Positions 1-8,162 of a stretch of DNA of 28,562 bases are shown in pieces. A program made the position numbers and the translations under genes. The stretch is from assembly GCA_022839105.1 (NCBI GenBank), contig JALHDH010000032.1, positions 1 through 28,562 of the forward strand, in the 5' to 3' direction. Source of the stretch: a bacterium. GTDB taxonomy: Bacteria > Vulcanimicrobiota > Xenobia > Xenobiales > Xenobiaceae. Within the stretch, counting starts at the first letter, position 1. The number at the start of each line of letters is the position of its first letter. The notes below the pieces were generated by a model. The model ran no database searches, was not told where the DNA came from, and saw only the letters and a program-made list of their open reading frames with translations.

Positions 1-1
1 C

Positions 2-124
2 CCCCTGGTGGCCGGTGGCCGCGACGCATTCGTGAACCCGGGAGATGCCATCGTAGGTCACGGCGGTGTAGCCATCGAAGAAGTCATCGTGCCCCTTGTG
101 AAGTTTGAAAGGAGGACACGGTGA
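2..124 (+). CDS. pglZ: PglZ-type protein, C-terminal end (partial)
   Basis: This open frame enters from outside the window and ends at the TGA at 122-124. It gives 40 residues that include HGGVAIEEVIVPLV. That pattern (HGG, two or three residues, EE, hydrophobic-hydrophobic-VP) is typical of the C-terminus of PglZ proteins. PglZ is an alkaline-phosphatase-superfamily core component of BREX phage-exclusion systems and is also found in related defence islands. The catalytic domain lies upstream and is not visible. The stop overlaps the ATG of the next gene (TGATG), so the two are probably translationally coupled. A BREX-like setting is inferred from this tail and its neighbours. Only 40 residues are seen, so a stand-alone PglZ-domain protein is also possible. 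Confidence 0.6.
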   Translation, partial: PLVAGGRDAFVNPGDAIVGHGGVAIEEVIVPLVKFERRTR

Positions 125-935
125 TGGGCAAAAGACACGAAGCCATTGGCATCAAGCAGGCGATTCGTTTTGAGTGGATGCAGAAAGCAGCCAATCTGCT
201 GCTGGCGGGACTCGACGCCAAAACCATCCGCCAGGAGCTGCATGAGTTCCTCGCGGATCGAAAAGGCAACGGCTCCGAAGGCGAACGAAGTGATCAGACC
301 CGGACCTTTGTCGTCAACAATCTGATGAAGATCTGGGTCTCTCCTGACCCCGAGTTGATTCCATTCCGGGATGCCTCGCTGGCGTTTCTGAGGGAAAACC
401 CGTCCATGGCCCTGGCGGTCCACTGGGGGATGATCTCGGCGGTCTATCCCTTCTGGTTCAATGTGGCCCGGCAGACCGGCCGTCTGCTGGCCTTGCAGGA
501 CCAAGTGACCCAGACGCAGATGTGGCCCGGCAGACCGGCCGTCTGCTGGCCTTGCAGGACCAAGTGACCCAGACGCAGATCATTAATCGCCTGAAGGAAC
601 AGTATGGCGACCGGCAGACCGTGAGCCGCTATGCGAGATTTGTCATCCGCTCCTTTGTCGCCTGGGGAGCCCTGAAAGATTCCGAGGCTAAAGGCTGCTA
701 TGAGAAAGCCGCTCCTGTGAGCATTGCCGAGCCAAACCTGGCCATCCTGATGTTCGAGTCCGCACTCCTGGCCACCCCGGAGGCCAAGGGCGCATTGGGG
801 CTGCTACTGAACAACCCGGCATTCTTCCCATTCCAGCTCCCTGTGATGACAGGAGATTTTGTTTCCCAGCGCAGCGACCGGATCGACGTGGTTCGCTATG
901 GGCTGGACGATGAGCTGTTGAAATTGAAGATTTGA
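124..935 (+). pseudogene. BrxA-like (DUF1819-like) protein, split by a 59-bp tandem duplication
   Basis: The first frame starts at ATG 124, with AGGAGG about 8 nt upstream, and reads about 130 sensible residues. It then runs into an exact 59-bp tandem duplication (461-519 and 520-578). Because 59 is not a multiple of three, the frame is lost and ends at 567; the second half (579-935) continues in another frame. Removing one copy leaves 753 nt, a clean 251-codon gene. The protein is helical (LLLAGLDAKTIRQELHEFL, VVNNLMKIWVSPDPELIPF). Its layout and its place directly after pglZ resemble BrxA, the small DNA-binding protein next to pglZ in type 3 BREX. The family call comes from memory of architecture, not an alignment. 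The break may be real, a reversible switch, or an assembly error. Confidence 0.45.
461..578 (+). repeat. Exact 59-bp tandem duplication inside the BrxA-like gene
   Basis: Copy 1 is 461-519 and copy 2 is 520-578. Both begin ATGTGGCCCGGCAGACC, and no mismatch was seen. The next two bases (AT, 579-580) also match the unit start. Perfect identity implies a recent event or an artefact. Confidence 0.95.
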
Positions 936-987
936 TGAGTGCACAGGACAGAATAACGAAATGATGCGAACGAAGTGTGAGGAATAA

Positions 988-2827
988 ATGGCGGGTGAGT
1001 ACGAGAAAGCTATAACTATCGAGAAGGCGATCCATCAAATCGTCAACCGGCGCTACTTGCTGCCTGCCATTCAGAGAAAATTCACCTGGAGCAGCTCTCA
1101 GATATGCGTCCTGTTCGACTCGATCATGCGCGGCTATCCGAATCAATACATTCATGTTTTGGGAAGTCCTGGAGCCGGAGGTCAAGAAGAGTTTCCGCTT
1201 CTACCAATTCCTGGAACGGTATTGCGAGCGCTTCGAAGAAAACAACCCGGACTTCGATACCAAGGGGCATGGTGACTTCTTCGCCGTCATCGACGGCCAG
1301 CAGCGACTGACTTCGCTTTACATCGGGCTCAAGGGCACCTACGCATACAAACTGCCCAGGAAATGGTGGCCTCGAACCAAGGACGATAGCATTCTTCCGC
1401 CTCGCAAGCTCTACCTCAACCTCGCGGCTCCTCTCGATGAAGAATCAAATGAGGAGATGATGAGCTACGAATTCAAGTTCTTGACGGACGCGCAGTTCAA
1501 TGAGGACTCGGGCAAGGCAGACAAGATTTGGTTTCAGGTCGGCGAAATCCTCGATTTCGATGCAGCCGAAACCGACGATAACGTTCTCGATATCGTCATG
1601 GATTTTCTTCAGGGGATGGGGCAGGAATCCAACAAGTATGCACGTAAGGCGCTCACTCGACTGTATTTCGCCATTCGTCGGGACAGCACCATCCATTTCT
1701 ACAACGAAACCAATCAATCCATCGATCACGTCCTCGACATCTTCATCCGCACCAACCACGGTGGAACACCCCTCGCGTTCTCGGATCTGTTGATGTCCAT
1801 CGCTGTGGCCAACTGGAAGAAGGATGCTAGGCAACAGATCGACGATCTGGTGGACCAGGTCCGTTTCGGATCGGATATGGAGTTTTCCATCAATCGTGAT
1901 TTCGTTCTGAAAACGGCATTGATGCTCTCCGACGCGGATGTGCGATTCAAGGTCAAGAATTTCACCGGAGACCAGGTCGCCAAAATCGAGCAGGAATGGG
2001 ACGACATCAAAACTTGTATCTTGGAGGTGTTCCGCCTCATAAGGTCATTCGGCCTCAACGATGCCGCTCTGAGAGCCAAGAACGCGGCCATTCCGATTGC
2101 CTATTATCTTTTCCACAAAGGTAGGGACAAGACCAACGGCAAGCAAGGGCTGTATGCGGACATCAACAACAGAGCCCGTCACGAGGAAGAACGGAAGCGA
2201 ATCCGCCAGTGGCTGCACATGTCTTTGCTCAAGGGAGTATTCGGCGGCCAAGGGGACGCTCTGCTGACCAACCTGCGGAAGATCATTCGCCCGGGCGTTT
2301 CGGGTTCTGCTGGGTTCCCTCTGGATGAAATTGTGACCGATTATCGAGGCACGGCAAAAGACCTCACTTTTGACGACGACTTCATCGACCGATTGCTGAA
2401 AACTCAAAAGGACGATTCTTCCTGCTTTTCGATTTTGGCGCTCTTGTTCCCGGACCTGGATTTCACCCAGTCTCTCGATATCGATCACCTGCATCCCGCA
2501 GCGTCTTTCAGAAAGAAGAGATTGGATGCGCATGTCGGTTTCAATAATCCGGGAGGGCGCTCTTTCTATGAAAATCCCGAGAACTGGAACGGCATCGTCA
2601 ATCTGCATTTGCTGAATTCATCCAAGAACAAATCCAAGCAGGACGAGCCGCTCGAGCAATGGCTTGCCAGGCAAAACGGAACGAAAGCCGAGGATCTTCT
2701 GATACCGACAGGAACTAATCTCACCTTCGTTGCGTTCGAGACGTTTGTCGAGGCGCGTGCGGCATTCCTCAAACAGAAGTTGGGCTCGCTGGTCGGCGCT
2801 GGCATTTCTGTTGGGGTACAAGGATAG
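988..2827 (+). pseudogene. GmrSD/BrxU-like DUF262 + HNH (DUF1524-like) nuclease, frameshifted
   Basis: The start is ATG 988 with AGGA 5 nt upstream. The first frame gives LPAIQRKFTW...LFDSIMRGYPN up to about 1143; the rest continues in the frame of 1145. Skipping the C at 1144 restores GYPNNTFMFWEV, which fits the DUF262 consensus, so there is one extra base. The repaired protein has 612 residues. DGQQR, the nucleotide-binding signature of DUF262, lies at about residues 102-106. A C-terminal HNH-type block (DIDHLHP near residue 497, then NLHLLNSSKNKSK) follows. GmrSD and BrxU are type IV enzymes that cut modified phage DNA using nucleotide hydrolysis, and BrxU is found inside BREX loci. As read, only a truncated product is made from 988. 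Internal initiation at ATG 1154 would keep DGQQR and the HNH block but lose the N-terminus. Confidence 0.8.
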
Positions 2828-2833
2828 GAACCC

Positions 2834-3988
2834 ATGCCCGACGATCTCAAAACAGCTAAAACCGCCCTCGTTAAGCTCCATCAGGACATGGAGGCCATCA
2901 ACCGGCTGGCCAAGCCATCCTGTCTGAGCGTGGTCGAGCAGATGGAGCGCACGCTAGAACCGATACGTCGTCAGCATTTGGAAATCAGTCGCGCCTTTGA
3001 AATGTCTGGAGCCATGGCCCGGATACAAGAGATAGCGAACGCCAATCAGCACTGGCAGGAATTGATAAAGCAGGCCTCCGCGACAAACCGCATTGCCGAG
3101 AGCTTTGCGGCCGCACATCAGTCATGGCTTGAGCGTATGAAGCCTCTCCAGCCCGACTTCTCGCACCTTTCCCAGCTTCAGGCATCCGCCAAGCTGGCCC
3201 TGTGTGACACATCCCTGCGGCTTGCTGCCACTGAACGGCTCATGGTGGGCATCGATTTCGATGCGATAAGGAGTCGTTTCCAGGTCGAGATGTCGGTTAT
3301 CGCGGGGCTGGAGAGCTCAATAGCACACGTGGCAGCCTCGTATGGAGGCTTGGCAGAGTCTCTACGGGAGATATCGGACATCACGCGGCTGCCTGCCTTC
3401 GTTTTGCCGGGGGCCGCTCGTGAGATCTACACCACCAGCTTCGCGCTCGAGACCCTTCGCCCCTGGGACGACCGGGATGAGGACGAGGCCGAAACAGAAA
3501 TTCAGTTTGTCGCCGAAGCAGAGGCGGAAACATCGGGTTGTATCGCTCTTCTGCAGCAGGTCGACCCAGGGCTCGCTCGACCGTACATCGGTGCTCGGGA
3601 TGCCCTTTATGGTAACAATGCCGACCGGGCAAGGCACATTCTGAGTTCGCTCAGGGAGCTGTGGAACCATCTGCTCAGGCGATTGGCACCAGATGATCTC
3701 GTCGCCGCGTGGATTCCGGGAGTGTCGAATCAGAAAGACCTGCTACATGAGGGCAAGCCTACACGTCGAGCCAGGGTTCTTTATGTCTGCCGGGAGCTGA
3801 ACAACGATCCGCTGACCGACTTCCTGATGCACGATACCCGGGCGCTGGTGAAGATGATCGAGCTGTTCAATCGGGTTCACGAGTTGGAGACTGCGCTGAC
3901 CGATGAGCAGCTCAGGGCCATTCTCCTCCGGACCGATTCGTGGCTGATGTACATATTGCAAATTTCCGTGGGTAATTTTCACAAGTAG
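2834..3988 (+). CDS. Helical protein of unknown function in the defence island
   Basis: A 384-residue protein starts at ATG 2834, 6 bp after the DUF262 stop, with AGGA close upstream. I do not recognise it with certainty. Residues 1-185 look all-helical and coiled-coil-rich. An acidic linker (about 212-234, DDRDEDEAE then FVAEAEAE) leads to a helical C-terminal domain containing DPGLARPYIGARDALYG and HILSSLRELWNHLLRRLAPDD. That C-terminal pattern loosely resembles the helical domain called predicted pPIWI-associating nuclease, or an HEPN-like fold; this is from memory and weak. No transmembrane segment is seen. Tight spacing on both sides puts it in one operon with its neighbours. It may sense or partner another defence component. 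Confidence 0.6.
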   Translation: MPDDLKTAKTALVKLHQDMEAINRLAKPSCLSVVEQMERTLEPIRRQHLEISRAFEMSGAMARIQEIANANQHWQELIKQASATNRIAESFAAAHQSWLERMKPLQPDFSHLSQLQASAKLALCDTSLRLAATERLMVGIDFDAIRSRFQVEMSVIAGLESSIAHVAASYGGLAESLREISDITRLPAFVLPGAAREIYTTSFALETLRPWDDRDEDEAETEIQFVAEAEAETSGCIALLQQVDPGLARPYIGARDALYGNNADRARHILSSLRELWNHLLRRLAPDDLVAAWIPGVSNQKDLLHEGKPTRRARVLYVCRELNNDPLTDFLMHDTRALVKMIELFNRVHELETALTDEQLRAILLRTDSWLMYILQISVGNFHK

Positions 3989-3997
3989 GCAGGGGCC

Positions 3998-5383
3998 ATG
4001 AATCTACAGACACTGCCATCACCAAGAGAGCATCATTTCTACGTTGCGATAGCCAAGTTCCTTTTCCATCATCCGGAGCATGGCATTGTATCAGTGCGGG
4101 ACCCGATCAAGATCAAGGACGCAGGGCGGTACGGGCTCAGCCCGCTCATACTCTATGGATTGACCGTTGCCGGGTTGCCCATCCGGTGGATGACCTTCAC
4201 TCCAGTCGATCAGCCCAGGTCCTTCCGGGATGTTCTTCTGGAAGCATGGCGTAACGCCGAGGGCTTGCGTGGCCGACCGGACATCCTGCGGATAAACCGC
4301 CACATCGCGACGGCCAGCCCTGAACAGGTAGGGGAAATGGCAAAAATCGGAGTTCAGGTCGAGGTCGCCGATGCCAAGGAAAAGTCCCTTCCAGCTTCCC
4401 TGCGCTCAGCCCAGGACTCCAGCCGGTGGTTGCTGAGGAAGCACGACGGAAATGACCGGTCTCTTGCCGGGGCCATTCAGGCCCTTTGCCGATACGCTCA
4501 AATTGACCACGATTTCCGTGTCAGGGATGGCCACAGAGGCGTCAACAGCCGCGAGGTTGAAGACAGAATCCAGCAGTGGCTGACCTTACCGGCGCAAGTG
4601 CCGGTGCCAACAGTGGCAGGTGGTCTCGACTGGGAGCCTGGCCCATGGCTGTCATCCTGGGAGACTTCTCTGCCGCCCGATCAGCCACGATATTTCAACC
4701 ACGATGGGTTTGATGGCTGCACCTGGCTACTGACAGGTGAGAAGGCAGCGGAGGATATCGTCGAGAATGATGATTTCTGGGCCGACAGTGACTATGACAA
4801 CGCAGCCGAAATCGCCAAGAACCTTGTGGCGTGCTGGCCCAACCCGCCTGCTGAGATTGCCAAGTGTGTAGGGATCACCCTGCGGGAACTTCAATGGTTC
4901 ACCTCGGGGAAGGCGTCCCTTGACCGGCATGCGCGTTTTGACCTCGAAGTCTTGCTCGGCATCGAATACGACGAAAGCATGGGCAGATATGTAGAGGCCG
5001 GACCTTATGTCCTGGTGGCCCACAAACCACTGGCCCTCAAGGAAGTCTATGAAGGCATTTCCGGCGGTGGAGATGCATGTCCCTGTGAGATTGTCCCTCG
5101 TCAGGGAGCCGCCGACCCAAGCTGGCGATACGTGTTGATCAACACTTATGGAGAGCCCCCGAGCATCGTGATGGCACCTCGCGGAGCAAAAATCACGGAG
5201 CGCCTTCCTGAGTTGCTTATGAATTATGGGGGCATCAAGACTGTCGCTCCGGAGTTCTACCGGGATGTCGTTTCTACCTGCGCCCGGGCCTGCCGCGAAC
5301 CTACCTCCAACATCCGGGAGATGAAGGACTTTGTGAAACGCTACGAAGCGCACTGGGCAGATTGCGCTTGGCAGCCGGAGTGA
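3998..5383 (+). CDS. Unknown 461-residue protein of the defence island
   Basis: The start is ATG 3998, 9 bp after the previous stop; the upstream GCAGGGG is only a weak ribosome-binding site. No domain was recognised. The protein looks soluble and mixed alpha/beta. The N-terminal half has a segment around WMTFTPVDQPRSFRDVLLEA followed by RGRPDILRINRHIA. Near residues 284-325 a stretch including AEIAKCVGITLRELQWF reads like a helix-turn-helix of the phage-repressor type, followed by DLEVLLGIEYDE. The C-terminal part carries CPCEIVPRQ and a predicted strand around WRYVLINTYGEPPSIV. The context suggests a defence or regulatory role, but the sequence alone gives no function. Confidence 0.6.
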   Translation: MNLQTLPSPREHHFYVAIAKFLFHHPEHGIVSVRDPIKIKDAGRYGLSPLILYGLTVAGLPIRWMTFTPVDQPRSFRDVLLEAWRNAEGLRGRPDILRINRHIATASPEQVGEMAKIGVQVEVADAKEKSLPASLRSAQDSSRWLLRKHDGNDRSLAGAIQALCRYAQIDHDFRVRDGHRGVNSREVEDRIQQWLTLPAQVPVPTVAGGLDWEPGPWLSSWETSLPPDQPRYFNHDGFDGCTWLLTGEKAAEDIVENDDFWADSDYDNAAEIAKNLVACWPNPPAEIAKCVGITLRELQWFTSGKASLDRHARFDLEVLLGIEYDESMGRYVEAGPYVLVAHKPLALKEVYEGISGGGDACPCEIVPRQGAADPSWRYVLINTYGEPPSIVMAPRGAKITERLPELLMNYGGIKTVAPEFYRDVVSTCARACREPTSNIREMKDFVKRYEAHWADCAWQPE

Positions 5384-5419
5384 ACCTGTCTGGTTGAGCC
5401 AAAGCGCGGAGCTTGATCA

Positions 5420-5854
5420 ATGGAAACTGCAGATATGCCATTCGGGCAGAGAAAATTGGGCCGCAAGCATATCAAGAGCTTCGCCAGCGGCATCGTTCAT
5501 ATGTTTGCCTGCTCGGCTCAGCATTACGCCTGGCTGGCGTATCAGCACTGGTTACCAACGGTGACAATTGACCTCCTGGATCTGCGAATAGAGCCCTCGG
5601 AATTCGACATTGAAAGGAACCGGATTCTTGCCGGGATGTGTCAGAGAACGCTCTTCAGAAACTTCGAGCAATTGGCACCACCTGGAGCTGTGGTCTCGGC
5701 CGTTCTTTCTGCCCACTTCGGGATTGATGACTATTCGGAGGACGGCCGTTCTGCCTCGATTGGCAGGTCAGTTTTCACCGCAATCCTGACCGATGACAGA
5801 GGCAAGGAGTGGCGCGTTGACCATGCTGAGGAGCGAGTGTTGATCCAATCTTAG
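5420..5854 (+). CDS. Small unknown protein at the end of the defence operon
   Basis: A 144-residue protein starts at ATG 5420, 36 bp after the preceding stop, with GCGGAGC about 8 nt upstream. No known domain was recognised. It has one tryptophan- and tyrosine-rich helix (CSAQHYAWLAYQHWLP), a middle helix with ERNRILAGMCQRTLFRNF, and a C-terminal strand pair ending TAILTDDRGKEWRVDHAEERV. There is no signal peptide or transmembrane segment. Codon use matches the other island genes. It is the last gene before a noncoding stretch of about 770 bp, and repeat copy A begins just after its stop. Confidence 0.5.
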   Translation: METADMPFGQRKLGRKHIKSFASGIVHMFACSAQHYAWLAYQHWLPTVTIDLLDLRIEPSEFDIERNRILAGMCQRTLFRNFEQLAPPGAVVSAVLSAHFGIDDYSEDGRSASIGRSVFTAILTDDRGKEWRVDHAEERVLIQS

Positions 5855-5857
5855 CAA

Positions 5858-6107
5858 GGCAGGTCTGGCCAATTCGATTCCCGTTTTGGGAACCGAACCG
5901 GCGTCCGAAAACCGGATTCGAAGTTGTTGCTTCTCGACGCCAGGTATCCGGTTTTATTGCAAACCCGTCCCCTTCGTCCGGTGCCGGGAAATCAGAGGAG
6001 AAAATCGTTTCTCTGGTCGGGTTGGCGGGAACTGGTTGTGGGAGATGACTTTGGCGTTTATTATCAAGGAGTTACGAGGAGCGCGGGCTTTGAGACTGTT
6101 TTGCGGT
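5858..6107 (+). repeat. Imperfect direct repeat, copy A (left of fic)
   Basis: Starts with GGCAGGT just after the stop of the preceding gene and ends with TTTGCGGT. It aligns along its length, with gaps, to copy B at 7787-8015. Shared blocks include GGTATCCG, TTGCAAACCC, TCGTCCGG, GGAAATC and GAGAAAA. A 25-nt hairpin lies at 5873-5897: TTCGATTCCC, loop GTTTT, GGGAACCGAA, with 9 of 10 pairs. Confidence 0.75.
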
Positions 6108-6557
6108 AGGTTGACGCCACCTCCGATTTTGCCGGTCCGAGAGCTAACGCAAATCGGACTCACCTCGAAACCGCAAAAATTATTCACCCGGATTTCCCGC
6201 GTTTCTGGCCTCCCGCTGACACCGCCTCATGCCGAAGTCTAGATTTTACAATGGGTTGAGCGTCAAGAGCAGTTCAAGAAGAGTTCGAGAGATTTTTCGG
6301 TGAAACGGAGAAAACGCACGTCCGAAAGCGACCCCGAAAAGGAAATGGGATTGAAACGGTACTTCCCGACCCCGGAGAATGCCCATTCCGGCCAACGGCC
6401 TGAAACCCTTTGATAACATCAGCTTTCCGGCAACCGAAAAATCGGAGCCATGGTTGTAATTTTTTCCGCTTTAGCAGATGCGTTGCAGCGTCGAACACTC
6501 ATCTGAGGAAATTGAAGCGGCCGTTCAGGAAATCCGCTTGATTTTTCCTTCCCGGTT

Positions 6558-6610
6558 CTTTATTTTAGGATATGCAGTGAAAGTAAAATAAAGATGAACC
6601 TTATTTTAGG
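6558..6610. promoter_or_regulatory. TTATTTTA repeat cluster, likely operator/promoter of fic
   Basis: CTTTATTTTA (6558-6567) and TAAAATAAAG (6584-6593) form a perfect 10-bp inverted repeat with a 16-bp spacer. A third unit, TTATTTTAGG (6601-6610), exactly repeats 6560-6569. All three lie within 70 bp upstream of the fic start, in DNA much more AT-rich than its surroundings. This arrangement suits a dimeric regulator. The wHTH tail of the Fic protein is a candidate (inference). Confidence 0.6.
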
Positions 6611-6625
6611 TTCGAGGCAGGCAGG

Positions 6626-7795
6626 ATGAAGCGAGAACTCCAAGGCAGATACGTGACCATATCGACGGTGGGTGAGAAGGCCCAGGCCTTCGTGCCCACG
6701 CCGCTACCGCCACGTCCGCCCATCAACTGGACGCCGGAGCTGCGCAGCAAGTTCGACCAGGCGCTGCTGGCCCTCGGTCGGCTGGACAGCGTCTCGACTT
6801 TGCTGCCGGACACCTCGCTGTTCCTCTACTTGTACGTCCGAAAGGAAGCGGTACTCTCCTCCATGATCGAGGGGACGCAATCGTCGCTTTCCGACCTGCT
6901 GCTGTTCGAGCTGGATCAGGAACCCGGCGTGCCACTGGATGACGTGCGGGAGGTCAGCAACTATGTCGCCGCCCTTGACCATGGTCTGTGCCTGCTGAAG
7001 GAAGGTCTGCCGCTGTCGCTGCGCTTGTTCCGTGAGATCCACGGTGTGCTGCTGACCAAGGGCCGGGGCGGCAATCAAACCCCTGGCGAATTTAGGCGCA
7101 GCCAGAACTGGATTGGCGGCACCCGGCCGGGCAACGCGGCCTTCGTTCCTCCGCCTGCCGAAGAGGTACTGGAGTGCATGAGCAAGCTGGAGCTTTTCCT
7201 CCATGACCAGCCGGAGCCGACCCCGGTGCTGCTCAAGGCGGCACTGGCCCATGTGCAGTTCGAGACGATCCACCCATTTCTGGACGGTAACGGCCGTCTG
7301 GGGCGTTTGCTTATCACGTTGCTGTTATGCGAGCAGAAAGTGCTGCGGGAGCCGATGCTCTACCTCAGCCTTTATTTCAAGACGCACCGCCAGTATTACT
7401 ACGAGCTGCTCAACAACGTGCGCATGACCGGTGATTGGGAAGCTTGGCTCGATTTCTTCGCCGAGGCCGTGATCGTCACCGCCACCCAGGCGGTGGAAAC
7501 GGCCCAGCAGCTTCTCGACCTGTCGAACCAAGACCGTGACAAGATCAGCGGTCTGGGACGGGCGGCTTCATCCACCCTGCAGATCCACCGGGCGCTGATG
7601 GAGCATCCCATCGCCACCTCGGGCTCGCTGGTGGAGAAGACCGGCATCACCCCGGCTACGGTCAACAAGGCACTCGGCCACCTGGAGCAGCTTGGCATCG
7701 TCAAGGAGCTGACCGCCCAGAAACGCAACCGCCTGTTCAGCTATACGGGCTATATCGAGATCATGAGTCGCGGCACAGAACTGCCGGGCAGGTAG
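6626..7795 (+). CDS. fic: Fic family AMPylase with inhibitory helix and C-terminal winged helix
   Basis: A 389-residue protein starts at ATG 6626. The complete Fic active-site motif HPFLDGNGRLGR is at residues 216-227; its His and the Gly-Asn-Gly-Arg loop are the catalytic and ATP-phosphate-binding residues. SSMIEG at 78-83 matches the inhibitory motif (S/T)xxxE(G/N). This makes it a class II Fic protein, self-inhibited by an N-terminal helix. The N-terminal part fits the Fic/DOC N-terminal domain, and residues about 320-375 (SGSLVEKTGITPATVNKALGHL) form a winged helix. Such proteins transfer AMP from ATP to hydroxyl side chains of target proteins or themselves. The target here is unknown. 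The gene stands alone, with repeat copies on both sides and a likely operator upstream. All key residues are present, so it is probably active. Confidence 0.95.
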   Translation: MKRELQGRYVTISTVGEKAQAFVPTPLPPRPPINWTPELRSKFDQALLALGRLDSVSTLLPDTSLFLYLYVRKEAVLSSMIEGTQSSLSDLLLFELDQEPGVPLDDVREVSNYVAALDHGLCLLKEGLPLSLRLFREIHGVLLTKGRGGNQTPGEFRRSQNWIGGTRPGNAAFVPPPAEEVLECMSKLELFLHDQPEPTPVLLKAALAHVQFETIHPFLDGNGRLGRLLITLLLCEQKVLREPMLYLSLYFKTHRQYYYELLNNVRMTGDWEAWLDFFAEAVIVTATQAVETAQQLLDLSNQDRDKISGLGRAASSTLQIHRALMEHPIATSGSLVEKTGITPATVNKALGHLEQLGIVKELTAQKRNRLFSYTGYIEIMSRGTELPGR

Positions 7796-8015
7796 GCCAG
7801 TTCGAGTCCGGTTTTCGGAGTCGAATAAGATTCGTTGGGATGCTTTTCTTGGTATCCGCTCGTGTTGCAAACCCAGCATCCTCGTCCGGAGCTTGGAAAT
7901 CGGGAGAGAAAAGTTGCTTCCCCGGGGAACTTGGGGGGTGACTCGGCTTTCTATATGAAACCATTTGCTTCCAATGTGTTACGGAGCAGATCGGGGTTGG
8001 AAGCTGATTTGCGGT
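7787..8015 (+). repeat. Imperfect direct repeat, copy B (right of fic)
   Basis: Overlaps the last codons of fic (GGCAGGTAG) and runs to GATTTGCGGT. It is homologous to copy A. Its hairpin is at 7801-7825: TTCGAGTCCG, loop GTTTT, CGGAGTCGAA. The loop is identical to copy A, and the loop-closing pair changes from C-G to G-C, so pairing is kept while sequence changes. Confidence 0.75.
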
Positions 8016-8044
8016 CGAGAGCTGTTTGCTCCACCACCCCGCAC

Positions 8045-8078
8045 AGCGGACCCGGCTTCCGATGAGGCCGGGTCTGCT
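8045..8078. terminator. Strong GC hairpin, probable terminator at the island border
   Basis: AGCGGACCCGGC (8045-8056) pairs with GCCGGGTCTGCT (8067-8078) over 12 bp with one G-U pair and a 10-nt loop. The following GCTTTCT is only a weak T-tract. The hairpin lies where low-GC accessory DNA gives way to the high-GC core. Confidence 0.5.
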
Positions 8079-8162
8079 GCTTTCTGGCGGGAGGGGGCTC
8101 CGGGACCCCATCCCGGCCCCCCGGCGGCAGGTGCCCTGCCCCCGGGGGGGAATCCCTGCAGT

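Larger units (their letters stand above)
5855..6625. other. Noncoding region of about 770 bp between the defence operon and fic
   Basis: I see no convincing gene here; the short open frames lack a ribosome-binding site and protein-like composition. It holds repeat copy A (about 5858-6107), an imperfect inverted repeat (CCGATTTTGC at 6123-6132 with GCAAATCGG at 6149-6157), a stretch of about 300 bp where I see no structure, and the fic promoter-proximal AT-rich repeats from 6558. Confidence 0.7.

Noticed and set aside
5886..6242. Forward open frame of 118 residues in the noncoding stretch
   Set aside because: Lies in repeat copy A, has no ribosome-binding site and no protein-like composition; the same region in copy B is not open in that form.
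5858..6260. Integron attC site, suggested by GTTGAGC at 6254-6260
   Set aside because: No matching RYYYAAC partner at a suitable distance and no integrase; the repeat ends do not carry attC core sites.
6274..6498. Reverse 74-residue open frame before fic
   Set aside because: No ribosome-binding site and odd composition; no support beyond being open.
7798..7815. GTTCGAGTCC resembling a tRNA T-arm, possible attachment site
   Set aside because: The preceding sequence is the coding end of fic, with no anticodon arm or D-arm, and the stretch is better explained as the hairpin of repeat copy B.
7983..8036. GGAGCAG ... TTGCTCCACCA looking like a tRNA acceptor stem plus CCA
   Set aside because: Only 54 nt long, with no T-arm or anticodon stem; taken as coincidence within or next to repeat copy B.
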